DNA of 64,000 nt from Alphaproteobacteria bacterium (GTDB taxonomy: Bacteria; Pseudomonadota; Alphaproteobacteria; UBA8366; Aestuariispiraceae), in assembly GCA_006844765.1 (NCBI GenBank), contig SPJV01000096.1, positions 29,828 to 93,827 on the forward strand, written 5' to 3'. The position numbers and the translations under genes are program-made. Shown here piece after piece: positions 51,058 to 59,770 of this stretch. Within the stretch, counting starts at the first letter, position 1. Every line of letters starts with the position of its first letter. A model generated the notes under the pieces. That model was not told the origin of the DNA, ran no database searches, and saw only the letters and a program-made list of their open reading frames with translations.

Positions 51058-52362
51058 TTACCCGTCTTCTGCATCATAGAGGGTGCGTCCATCGACAACA
51101 GTACGGATTACAGCCCCTTGCACAGGGCGTCCGCCAAATGCGGTGTTCTTCGACTTACTGACCAGACGATCTTCATCGATCTGCCAAGGTTTGTCGGGGT
51201 CAAATAGGACGAGGTCAGCAGGCGCGCCGCGTTTCAACCGGCCGCCGGTAAGTTTGAAGCGCTTTGCAGGGGCCCAGGTCATGCGACCCAGGGCGTCGAT
51301 CAGACTGATATGCCCGGCGTGGTAAAGGCCAAGCGTGAGCGCCAGCAGGGTCTCCAAGCCAACCATACCGAAAGCCGCCTGTTCAAAGGTCTGACGCTTG
51401 CTGTCCTGGTCGTGGGGGCTGTGATCGCTGGCGACAATATCGATGGTGCCATCCGCGATCGCAGCGACAACCGCCTGCCGGTCTTCTTCCGCCCGCAGCG
51501 GTGGGGTGACTTTCGCGAATGTCCGATATTCGCTTATTGCCAGTTCATTGAGTGCGAAATAGGGCGGGGCTGTGTCACAGGTAACATCGAGCCCTCTCGC
51601 CTTGGCGGCGCGGATGACCTCCAACGCGCTGGCACTTGAGACATGGGAGAAATGCAGACGGCCCCCGGATGATTCTAAAAGCCGGATATCGCGTTCGACC
51701 TGCAGGGTTTCGGCGAGTGTCGGAATCCCGCGCAGGCCCAATCTGCTTGCGAGCTCTCCTTGATTCGCTTCACCACCTTCTGCAAGGGTTGGTTCTTCCG
51801 GGTGCTGGACGATCAAGGCATCAAAAGTCCGGGCATAACTCAGGGCCCGTTTGAGCACCTTTGCATTGGCAAGAGCGCGTTCTCCGTCCGTGAAGGCAAC
51901 GGCTCCCGCTTCGCTCAGTAGGCCAATTTCCGTGATTTCCGCCCCGGCCAGGTTCTTGGTGAGCGCCGCATAGCTTTGGATCTTGGTTTTCTTGATTTCT
52001 CGTGCGCGTCTGGCAACGAATTCGAGGACAGAGACATCATCCACCGGTGGCTCTGTGTTTGGCAGGGCAAGCATAGTCGTGACACCGCCCTTTGAGGCTG
52101 CGGCGCTTGCCGATGCAATCGTTTCCTTATGCTCGTCGCCGGGTTCCCTCAACTGCACGCGTGCATCAATCAGGCCGGGCGCCAGGCATTTGCCGCCACA
52201 ATCGACGACTTCGTTCACAGACGGCGCGCCGGAGCGAAAAAGATTGGGGCCGAAATCAGCAATCCGCCCGTCTTCGACCAGCAAGGCACCAGTCACATCC
52301 AGGCCGCTCGCCGGATCAAGCAGGCGGGCATTCAGATAGGCGGTGCGGCCTTCGGCATTCAT
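51058..52362 (-). CDS. pyrC: Dihydroorotase-like protein, probably non-catalytic (PyrC')
   Basis: A 434-residue class I dihydroorotase homologue. Active enzymes have D-x-H-x-H-LRxPG; here residues 66-75 read DARVQLREPG, so both zinc-binding His are Arg68 and Gln70. The usual TPHHL ligand segment is APPYF. Other parts persist: HFSHVSS, ASDHSPHD and the FGMVGLETLLAL stretch. This matches pseudo-dihydroorotases such as PyrC' of Pseudomonas, which supports aspartate carbamoyltransferase assembly. Its start overlaps pyrB by four bases, consistent with a complex. An active dihydroorotase should be encoded elsewhere in the genome. Confidence 0.85.
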   Translation of the reverse strand: MNAEGRTAYLNARLLDPASGLDVTGALLVEDGRIADFGPNLFRSGAPSVNEVVDCGGKCLAPGLIDARVQLREPGDEHKETIASASAAASKGGVTTMLALPNTEPPVDDVSVLEFVARRAREIKKTKIQSYAALTKNLAGAEITEIGLLSEAGAVAFTDGERALANAKVLKRALSYARTFDALIVQHPEEPTLAEGGEANQGELASRLGLRGIPTLAETLQVERDIRLLESSGGRLHFSHVSSASALEVIRAAKARGLDVTCDTAPPYFALNELAISEYRTFAKVTPPLRAEEDRQAVVAAIADGTIDIVASDHSPHDQDSKRQTFEQAAFGMVGLETLLALTLGLYHAGHISLIDALGRMTWAPAKRFKLTGGRLKRGAPADLVLFDPDKPWQIDEDRLVSKSKNTAFGGRPVQGAVIRTVVDGRTLYDAEDG

Positions 52363-53324
52363 AGTGTTGTCCCCGCCTCAGTCCTGAGCGATTTGGTGAG
52401 GATATCGAGCACCGCCATACGGATAGCGACGCCCATTTCCACCTGATCGCGGATCAGAGATCGGTCGATATCATCCGCCAGATCAGAATCGATTTCGACT
52501 CCCCGGTTCATCGGACCCGGATGCATGATCAACGCATCCGGCTTGGCATAGGCCAGCTTCTCACGGTCCAGGCCGAAGAACCGGAAATACTCTCTGACAG
52601 AGGGGACGAAGGACCCCTGCATGCGCTCTAACTGCAGGCGCAGCATCATAACAATGTCGACATCTCGCAGGCCCTCACGCATATCGGTGAACACCTCGAC
52701 ACCGAGGCGGTCGATCGCGGCAGGTAGCAGGGTCGGCGGTGCGATGACCCGAACCCGTGCTCCCATGATCTGGAGCAACTGCATATTCGAGCGCGCAACG
52801 CGGCTATGGGCAATGTCCCCGCAGATTGCGACGGTCAGATTGCTCAAACGCCCAACGCGTCTGCGAATCGTCAAGGCGTCCAGGAGGGCCTGTGTCGGGT
52901 GCTCGTGACGACCATCACCGGCATTGACGACGGCGCCGCGCATTTTCTCTGCCAATAGCTGGACTGCACCGGAATCGGAATGGCGCACAACCAAGACATC
53001 CGGATGCATCGCATTCAGCGTCATCGCGGTGTCGATCAGCGTCTCGCCCTTTTTGATCGAGCTGGTGGAGACGGACATATTGATGACATCCGCATCCAGG
53101 CGCTTTGCTGCAGCCTCAAAGGATGTGCGCGTCCGTGTTGAATTCTCGAAGAAAAGGTTGATGACGGTGAGGCCGCTCAGCAGGTTGGATTTTTTATCCA
53201 CGCGGCGTGACTGTTCGACATATTTGTCGCCCAAGTCCAGAATAGCCTCAATCTGAGGCGGCAATAGGCCTTCGATCCCAAGCAAATGCCGGTGTGGAAA
53301 GGATATTGCCGAGCCCGCGTTCAT
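52359..53324 (-). CDS. pyrB: Aspartate carbamoyltransferase catalytic subunit
   Basis: A 321-residue enzyme joining carbamoyl phosphate and aspartate in pyrimidine synthesis. FFENSTRTRTSFEAAAKRL contains the carbamoyl-phosphate loop, SVSTSSIKKGE the 80s-type loop with Ser and Lys, HPTQALLDALTIRR the central motif, and HPGPMNRGVEID the aspartate-side motif. No PyrI gene is seen; the overlapping dihydroorotase-like gene is the likely partner. Start ATG 53324; a divergent region of 266 bases separates it from the histidine kinase gene. Confidence 0.95.
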   Translation of the reverse strand: MNAGSAISFPHRHLLGIEGLLPPQIEAILDLGDKYVEQSRRVDKKSNLLSGLTVINLFFENSTRTRTSFEAAAKRLDADVINMSVSTSSIKKGETLIDTAMTLNAMHPDVLVVRHSDSGAVQLLAEKMRGAVVNAGDGRHEHPTQALLDALTIRRRVGRLSNLTVAICGDIAHSRVARSNMQLLQIMGARVRVIAPPTLLPAAIDRLGVEVFTDMREGLRDVDIVMMLRLQLERMQGSFVPSVREYFRFFGLDREKLAYAKPDALIMHPGPMNRGVEIDSDLADDIDRSLIRDQVEMGVAIRMAVLDILTKSLRTEAGTTL

Positions 53325-53442
53325 CAGCGCGGCACTATAGTCGTGGTTGCCCGCTTGGCAACGTCAAAGATGCGGGCATTGAATGAGAATGGGCTCCAGG
53401 GAATATCGTGACGGCTTTTTTTGAAACCTATGTCATTCCCGC

Positions 53443-53470
53443 TAATAGATTGTTAACCCCTAATCTATTA
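53443..53470. promoter_or_regulatory. Perfect 9-base inverted repeat before the PAS histidine kinase gene
   Basis: TAATAGATT (53443-53451) and AATCTATTA (53462-53470) are exact reverse complements with a 10-base spacer, in an AT-rich part of the divergent pyrB-kinase region. It is 121 bases before the kinase start and could be an operator. There is no T-run, so a terminator is unlikely. Confidence 0.45.
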
Positions 53471-53590
53471 ATGAGTAATTAGTAAATAACACAAGGGTGA
53501 TGATTGTGGGGAGCGATAGTAGGCAGCGGTTGCCTTTTGTCGAAATGGGTCACTCAATATCGGGGCTTGTAGAAACCCGTGTGAGGTGGC

Positions 53591-56500
53591 GTGGCACGCA
53601 ATAGTTTGAAGTATTTGCTTATTGTTGCTGTTTCGACTGGCGCTGTAATCGCGTCCATATTTTGGCTTTCCTTTCGGCTGGAAACAGAAGGACTGAATGA
53701 GGATAGTCGTGATTCCGAGATGGGGATCACTCAGACAGCCATCAGTCTAGAACAAAACCTGCTTGCCCTTGGAAAGCTCATTCACTCGGACGCAGCAACT
53801 GATCCGGCTGTATGGGAGCCGAGACTTCTCTCCATTCTTGCTGAAATGCGGGCAACCCTTAAAAAATTGCAGGCGGATCCTGCGATAAGCCCTCAGGTCG
53901 ATTCGACAGTCGTTGAGACTTTGCTGGAACTCGATCGGGAAACCCGGCACCGGCTGATTTTACAGGGACCATCTTCTTCCGTTCTTGATTTTGTCGGGTC
54001 TCGACTAATGCCGTCTTTGCTGGCCTTGGAACCCATTGCCCGTAACAACGTGATGTCTGTGGATGAGGCGTCGCAAGAACAAGATTGGCTCGCGGAGAGC
54101 GGCTGGCAAAGAACGCTGGCTTTATGTATCGCCCTTTCAGGGCTCACAGTCCTTGTTGTGGTCACCGTCATGAGCCAGTCAGCGATGCGACGAGTCCTCA
54201 GCCGGACGGATCAGCAGGTCCAGGGGGCTGAAGAAGAGCTGTCTAGAAGCCAAAACCGCTTGCAGTCCGTCCTCGAGAACGCGCCGGTCGGAATATTCCT
54301 AAAGGATCGGGAGGGTCGATTTGAACGCGTGAATGCTCATTTTGAAAAGATGTATGGCACGGAGCCTGGACAGTTGATCGGTCTTCTGCCGGAGCAATAT
54401 TCCCAGGATGATTTGAGTGACATTACACGAGAGCAAGACCTGAAAGTCCTTCGGGAGGGGCTTACGATCGTTGAAGATCATCAAGCGGAAGTTGATGGCG
54501 ATACCCGTGATTTCTACCTGATCAAGTTTCCAATTTTCGACGCAACTGGGGAAGTCGATGGAGTGGCTGGTGTCGTCACTGACGTGACGGAGTTGCATGA
54601 GGCACGGCGGGCGCTGCGGAGAACCCAGCAGCGGCTTGATTTGTTCCTCAAGTATTCTCCGGCCGTTACCATCATTAAGGATCGTGAGGGCAGGTATGAA
54701 AGCGTGAACGAATCCTTTGTGAAACTGGTCGGCCGGGAAGAATCCGATGTTATCGGGAAACTACCCCATGACCTGTGGAGCAAGTCGACGGCGGATCAGG
54801 TCAGGCGCTTTGATAGGGAGGTAATGCGGACCGGCGACGTGGTTAAGGGAATCTATTCCGCTGAGAATTCATCCCAAAAGTTTTATATTCAAACCGTGAA
54901 GTTTCCCATCTTTGACGAGGATGGTCAGATTGATGGGCTGGGCGCCATTGAATTGGATGTCACCGAGGCAACAGAGAGCAGCCTGAACCTGAAGGCGACA
55001 AACCGGCGCCTTCATGCGCTACTGGATAATGCTCCCTTCCAGATACTTCTGAAGGACTGTGAGGGACGCTATGAACGGGTGAACAAGGAATTCGAGCGTT
55101 TATTCGGGGCCACGAATGATGATGTGGTTGGATTGATCCCCAGTGAGTTTATGGATAGCGATGCAGCTAGAAACTCACGTGCCAAAGACCTGATTGTATT
55201 GGATGAAGGCCGTGCCCTTGAGGAAGAGATACATGTGGATTTACCGTCCGGTCTTCGGGATTTTTATACGGTCCGCTTCCCAATATTCGACGAAAAGGGA
55301 GACATAGATGGCCTGGGTCTGGTCGTAACGGATCTAACAGAAGTAAACGCCACCCGAAATGCTTTGGCTAAGACGGAAAACCGCCTCAAAGCCTTGCTCG
55401 ATTACTCCCCCGCTCTTGCTATCTTGAAAGACAAGGACGGCCGATATGAGAGCGTGAATGCGGCTTTTGAGAAATTCCTGGGCATCAAGAAATCGGAAGT
55501 TTCTGGAAGACTTCCTGAAGATGTTTGGCCCCCCGAGATAGCAAAAATTATGTTGGAACACGATCGGTTGGTTTTAGAAACGGGGGAGGTGATTGAGGAT
55601 CTTTACGTCGTAAAAACAGATCAAAAAGAAGGATATTTCCAATCAGTTAAATTTCCCCTGTTTGATGAACATGGTGAAATAGATGGCGTGGGCGCCATTG
55701 AAATCGATGTCTCAGAAGCAACCCAGGCTAGGGAAGCGTTGGAAGAATCGCGTCGAAGGATGGAAGCAATCCTGTCCAACGTGCCGATTGCGATTTTCCT
55801 GAAGGGGCTGGATGGAAAGTTCATATTGGCGAATGAGCAATTTTTGGAGTTTTTCGACGTTTCTGAGGAAGATCTTATCGGGCAGGGGGTCAGTTCAGTG
55901 TTTCCGGAATTGGCTGAAAGTACCCTGTTAACGGACGAGAAGGTCATACGGACGGGGGAGAACATTACCTGGCAGTTCAAGTTCGGTCCGGATGAACGCA
56001 GTTTTCGAGTCATCAAGTTTCCCCTTCGGAATTCGATTGGGGAAATCGTCGGCGTTGGCGGGATCGCAGTGGACGTGACGGATGAGCTGAAATCTGCCGA
56101 GGCCCTGATAACGGCGAAGGAAGCGGCAGAAGAGGCAACGCGCGCGAAGTCCGACTTTCTTGCAAATATGAGCCATGAGATCAGAACACCGCTTAATGCG
56201 ATACTTGGTTTCTCCGAGATGCTTCGGTCAGAATTTTTCGGACCGCTCGGCGATGAAAAATACAATGGGTATGTCGATGATATTCATCGAAGCGGCGTTC
56301 ATTTGATGGGATTACTCGGCGATATCCTTGATCTGTCGAAGGTGGAGGCCGGGCTGTATGACTTTGATGAGCAGATTGTTGATCTATCCGAGTTGGCTGG
56401 CGAATGCATCCAAATCGCCCATGGGAATACAACAAAGCAAAAGCTTCGGTTCAGCGCCGAATGCGATCCCAGTATAAGACTTTGGGGTGATGCCCGCGCG

Positions 56501-56854
56501 CTGCGTCAGATCGTTCTCAACCTCCTATCCAATGCCATAAAATTCACACCTGATGGGGGGCAGATATTGGTTATATGGCAACGTACGGTCGACGGTGGTG
56601 GCTGTTTGGCCATTCGGGATACCGGCGTTGGCATCTCGAAAGAAAATATCGACCGCGTCTTGATGCCTTTTACGCAGGTGGGCGAGCCGATGTTGTCCAG
56701 CCAACCGGGGACGGGGATCGGTCTGTCAATTACAAGAGAACTTGCAAAACTGCATGATGCCGAGTTGGAGGTTGAAAGTAAGATCGACGCCGGGACCACG
56801 GTGCATGTTCATTTCCCGAAACATCGGCTAAGAGCGGCGAACAAGGATGCATAA
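53591..56854 (+). CDS. Sensor histidine kinase with five PAS domains
   Basis: A 1087-residue membrane kinase. Two membrane segments (about 6-28 and 175-197) flank a periplasmic helical domain of about 145 residues. Five PAS domains follow (about 216-335, 345-460, 470-585, 595-710, 720-835), then HisKA with FLANMSHEIRTPLNAILGFSE (phospho-His near 861) and a HATPase domain (about 970-1077; NAIKFTPDGG, DTGVGIS, GTGIGLS). PAS 1 resembles PAS 3 and PAS 2 resembles PAS 4, indicating duplication of a PAS pair. No receiver domain and no response regulator gene adjacent. GTG start at 53591 with GAGGTGG just upstream. Confidence 0.9.
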   Translation: MARNSLKYLLIVAVSTGAVIASIFWLSFRLETEGLNEDSRDSEMGITQTAISLEQNLLALGKLIHSDAATDPAVWEPRLLSILAEMRATLKKLQADPAISPQVDSTVVETLLELDRETRHRLILQGPSSSVLDFVGSRLMPSLLALEPIARNNVMSVDEASQEQDWLAESGWQRTLALCIALSGLTVLVVVTVMSQSAMRRVLSRTDQQVQGAEEELSRSQNRLQSVLENAPVGIFLKDREGRFERVNAHFEKMYGTEPGQLIGLLPEQYSQDDLSDITREQDLKVLREGLTIVEDHQAEVDGDTRDFYLIKFPIFDATGEVDGVAGVVTDVTELHEARRALRRTQQRLDLFLKYSPAVTIIKDREGRYESVNESFVKLVGREESDVIGKLPHDLWSKSTADQVRRFDREVMRTGDVVKGIYSAENSSQKFYIQTVKFPIFDEDGQIDGLGAIELDVTEATESSLNLKATNRRLHALLDNAPFQILLKDCEGRYERVNKEFERLFGATNDDVVGLIPSEFMDSDAARNSRAKDLIVLDEGRALEEEIHVDLPSGLRDFYTVRFPIFDEKGDIDGLGLVVTDLTEVNATRNALAKTENRLKALLDYSPALAILKDKDGRYESVNAAFEKFLGIKKSEVSGRLPEDVWPPEIAKIMLEHDRLVLETGEVIEDLYVVKTDQKEGYFQSVKFPLFDEHGEIDGVGAIEIDVSEATQAREALEESRRRMEAILSNVPIAIFLKGLDGKFILANEQFLEFFDVSEEDLIGQGVSSVFPELAESTLLTDEKVIRTGENITWQFKFGPDERSFRVIKFPLRNSIGEIVGVGGIAVDVTDELKSAEALITAKEAAEEATRAKSDFLANMSHEIRTPLNAILGFSEMLRSEFFGPLGDEKYNGYVDDIHRSGVHLMGLLGDILDLSKVEAGLYDFDEQIVDLSELAGECIQIAHGNTTKQKLRFSAECDPSIRLWGDARALRQIVLNLLSNAIKFTPDGGQILVIWQRTVDGGGCLAIRDTGVGISKENIDRVLMPFTQVGEPMLSSQPGTGIGLSITRELAKLHDAELEVESKIDAGTTVHVHFPKHRLRAANKDA

Positions 56855-56895
56855 TCGATGGGCCGTTAGCAGTTTGGAGTTCCGGTCGATGGAAC

Positions 56896-57984
56896 TTACG
56901 GGCTCCAGCTGTCGCCGGGCGCGTCGCGCCAAACATGCAAGACCCGCTTGGCGCCTGGGGTGTCGATCCGATCAAAATAGTCCATGATCTTTGAGAACGC
57001 GGGGGTCTGCATATAGGTATCTGTTTCGCCGCCACCTTGCAGAAAACCGATGATCTTTCCGAAGTTCATCTTGTCCATGCCCGATGCCTTACACGCGATT
57101 GCGACTGCTTCAGGGCCGGAGTCATACAATACCCGTGTTGCGCTGGAGCCCGATAGGTCCGTTAGTTCTCGGAACAGTTCTTCAAAGCGGAAGACATCAT
57201 TTTCTTCTAAAGCTTTCACCAGCAATCGAGGATGCGGACGGTACCCGAAATGCGGTTTCGCTTCGGTTTCGGGCTCCTCGGCCTCGAAGATATCGGTTCC
57301 AAGTGCACTCGACACAGCCTTTGTTACCGCATCATCCAATGCAATGTCTTCAGGCGGGGCATATTTCTCTTCAATATAGTCCCGCATTGCGTCACCGACC
57401 CAGCCATACATGCGTCTGGCAAGATCTTCGCTGAGATCGGAGCGATTGATCAAAGGTTCCTGCAAGCGAGGCTCATCGGCAGAAGCTTCGACGATTCGCT
57501 GCATGGTGCGCCGGCTGATGGCCGCGCCTTCATTTTCCAGCATTGCGCTGATAACGGTCGGATTGCCGGTGTCTGCGATGGATTCTGTCACTTGTTCGGA
57601 CAGGCTGGGTCGCATCGTGACCGCTAGTTGGTGGCTTTCCGCGTGGTCCAGGACCAGCCCGATCAGGTCGTGATCATCCAGGACCATGCTGCGGACGATG
57701 ACGGGTTGGGCAACATCAATCATATCGGTGGCGAGGGTGTTCACAAGGCCCTTGGGCGCGTCGTCTCGATCAGCCAGTTGTTCGGCCAGTTCCCGACGGA
57801 TGTTCATTTCAACATCCTGGATGAGGTTCGTCAGAATATCATAGACGAGATCTTTTTCGGAATCGTTTAGATGTCGGCCGGAACGCAAACAAAGATCGTT
57901 CAGGGAATCGACGAGAACTCCCCGGTCTTCCGGTTTCGCGCTGCGCGCAACATCTACAAGTTCCGAAACGGACACTTTCCGCAT
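56896..57984 (-). CDS. DUF2336 family protein
   Basis: A 362-residue soluble, mostly helical protein of the alphaproteobacterial DUF2336 family, whose helical repeats resemble HEAT-type scaffolds. Typical segments are SLNDLCLRSGRHLNDSEKDL near the start, IRRELAEQLADRDDAP, and the later RRTMQRIVEASADEPRLQEP and AVAIACKASGMDKMNF patterns. Function unknown; members often neighbour signalling genes, as here next to a PAS kinase. It is convergent with the kinase gene (41-base gap), and upstream lies a 249-base AT-rich region. Confidence 0.75.
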   Translation of the reverse strand: MRKVSVSELVDVARSAKPEDRGVLVDSLNDLCLRSGRHLNDSEKDLVYDILTNLIQDVEMNIRRELAEQLADRDDAPKGLVNTLATDMIDVAQPVIVRSMVLDDHDLIGLVLDHAESHQLAVTMRPSLSEQVTESIADTGNPTVISAMLENEGAAISRRTMQRIVEASADEPRLQEPLINRSDLSEDLARRMYGWVGDAMRDYIEEKYAPPEDIALDDAVTKAVSSALGTDIFEAEEPETEAKPHFGYRPHPRLLVKALEENDVFRFEELFRELTDLSGSSATRVLYDSGPEAVAIACKASGMDKMNFGKIIGFLQGGGETDTYMQTPAFSKIMDYFDRIDTPGAKRVLHVWRDAPGDSWSP

Positions 57985-58233
57985 TCGCGGCGTCTCCTCC
58001 CATGCCCCTCTTTAGTTCGTGTCTCATGCGTCTCAATCAAGCGCAATGAAAAAACAATTGTATTTGAAATAGTCCGGTATCAATGCATATGAATTTTTAG
58101 GTTTAACTGGAAAGAGTAAGTCATTGTCGTAAATAAAAATAAATGGAAATTCACGCGTCATAAAACGGTAAAACGCGAGGTGAGGACGCATCCTTCTTGC
58201 GGCGTCGGGCGCCAGATTGTATCGCTGTGGGCT
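57985..58233. other. AT-rich divergent intergenic region
   Basis: About 250 bases between the DUF2336 and vWA genes, with a distinctly AT-rich middle (about 58040-58165). It presumably holds promoters for both genes. No clear operator or hairpin was found. Confidence 0.5.
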
Positions 58234-59409
58234 ATGTTTATGAACCTATTCTTCAGCCTGAAAGGCGCTGGCTTGCCGGTGTCGTTACGGGAATATCTGA
58301 CGCTGATCGAAGCGGTTGAGCGCGGTGTCGCCGAAGGTGATACGGAACGCTTTTACTATTTGAGCCGCGCCGCCCTCGTGAAGGATGAACGGTTTCTCGA
58401 TCGGTTCGATCAAGTCTTCGCACATGTCTTCAAAGGCTTGGAGGCGGGAGAGGGCGTGTCTGCCCGTGAGCTGCCTCTGGAATGGCTTCAAAAGCTCGCT
58501 GAGAAGCATTTGAGCGAAGAAGAAAAGGCGATGGTTGAGGCCTTGGGTGGCTTCGAGAAACTGATGGAAACCTTGCAGGAACGCCTGGCCGAACAACAAA
58601 AGCGGCATCAGGGGGGCTCCAAGTGGATCGGTACCGCGGGCACGTCGCCTTTTGGCGCGTACGGCTATAACCCGGAGGGCGTTCGGATTGGGCAGGATGA
58701 GAGCCGCCACCGCCGGGCTGTGAAGGTCTGGGACAAGCGGGAGTTTCGAAATCTTGATGGGGATGTCGAGATCGGAACCCGGAACATCAAGATGGCCCTC
58801 CGCCGCCTACGCCGATTTGCACGCGATGGTGCGGCCGAAGAACTGGACCTGCCAGGAACGATTAAACAGACTGCTGAGAATGCTGGCTATCTGGATCTGA
58901 AGATGGTCCCGGAGCGTCGGAATGCGATCAAGATCCTGATGTTGTTCGATGTCGGCGGATCAATGGACGACCATGTCAAAGTCTGTGAGGAGCTGTTCTC
59001 TGCGGCACGGGGAGAGTTCAAGCATCTGGAATTCTATTACTTTCACAATATGGTTTATGAATCGGTCTGGCGGAATAGCCGCGAGCGTTGGCGGGCCAGT
59101 GTGCCGACCTGGGATATCCTGCGGACCTATGGCAGTGACTACAAGCTGGTGATCGTCGGCGATGCGACCATGAGCCCGTATGAAATTGCCTATCCGGGCG
59201 GTAGTGTGGAACATTGGAATGAAGAAGCGGGCGCTGTGTGGCTCGACCGCTTGCTGCAACACTATTCTAAGACAGTCTGGCTCAATCCACAGCCGGTCGA
59301 CCGCTGGGATTATCACCAGTCCTTGCGCATGCTGAATGACCAGATGGAAGGGCGGATGTATCCGATGACCCTGCGTGGCCTTGATGATGCGATGCGGGAG
59401 CTGAATTGA
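58234..59409 (+). CDS. vWA domain protein, CoxE-like
   Basis: A 391-residue protein of the CoxE-like von Willebrand factor A family. An N-terminal helical part (MNLFFSLKGAGLPVSLREYL...) and a Lys/Glu/Gln-rich linker precede the vWA domain, whose MIDAS motif reads LFDVGGSMDD (about residues 243-252). Proteins of this family usually act with a MoxR-type AAA+ ATPase in metal-centre assembly, CoxD-CoxE being the CO dehydrogenase case. Here no MoxR gene is adjacent. ATG 58234 (or 58240) is preferred since the family starts there; GTG 58180 would add 18 unsupported residues. Confidence 0.8.
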   Translation: MFMNLFFSLKGAGLPVSLREYLTLIEAVERGVAEGDTERFYYLSRAALVKDERFLDRFDQVFAHVFKGLEAGEGVSARELPLEWLQKLAEKHLSEEEKAMVEALGGFEKLMETLQERLAEQQKRHQGGSKWIGTAGTSPFGAYGYNPEGVRIGQDESRHRRAVKVWDKREFRNLDGDVEIGTRNIKMALRRLRRFARDGAAEELDLPGTIKQTAENAGYLDLKMVPERRNAIKILMLFDVGGSMDDHVKVCEELFSAARGEFKHLEFYYFHNMVYESVWRNSRERWRASVPTWDILRTYGSDYKLVIVGDATMSPYEIAYPGGSVEHWNEEAGAVWLDRLLQHYSKTVWLNPQPVDRWDYHQSLRMLNDQMEGRMYPMTLRGLDDAMRELN

Positions 59410-59464
59410 CCAACGGATCGGATGGGCGCAGTCTGCCTGCCGAAACAGCGTGAGAGGGGTGTTT

Positions 59465-59749
59465 ATGCGCTCGAAGTTTTTACTCGGAGGATTGGTGGTT
59501 TTGCTGGGCGCTTGTGCCAATGAACCGTCGGTAACGAGTAGTTATGGTATTAAGGACGGAGCGCCTGCGCCTGTTGTCTCCATTTGCTACAATGCCTCGA
59601 ACACGACCAAGGATCTTCTTGCGGCTCTGGCGCGGGAGAATTGTCCGAACCCAAATAGCGGCTTGCGGGTTTGGGAGGAAGACACCTTGTTCAATGAATG
59701 CCCGATCAGCAAACGCGTGCGCGTTACCTTTCTCTGTTTAGACCCCTAG
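59465..59749 (+). CDS. Small hypothetical lipoprotein
   Basis: A 94-residue lipoprotein. A short signal ends in the lipobox LGAC, after which a Ser/Thr-rich spacer (ANEPSVTSSYGIKDG) leads to a small domain with CYNASNTTKDLLAAL, ARENCPNP, and later FNECPIS and a terminal FLCLDP: four Cys that could form two disulfides. ATG 59465 has GAGAGGGG upstream. It lies 55 bases after the vWA gene and 21 before the DMT transporter gene, all on the plus strand. Function unknown. Confidence 0.7.
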   Translation: MRSKFLLGGLVVLLGACANEPSVTSSYGIKDGAPAPVVSICYNASNTTKDLLAALARENCPNPNSGLRVWEEDTLFNECPISKRVRVTFLCLDP

Positions 59750-59770
59750 ATACAAAACCGGAACCAGGCC

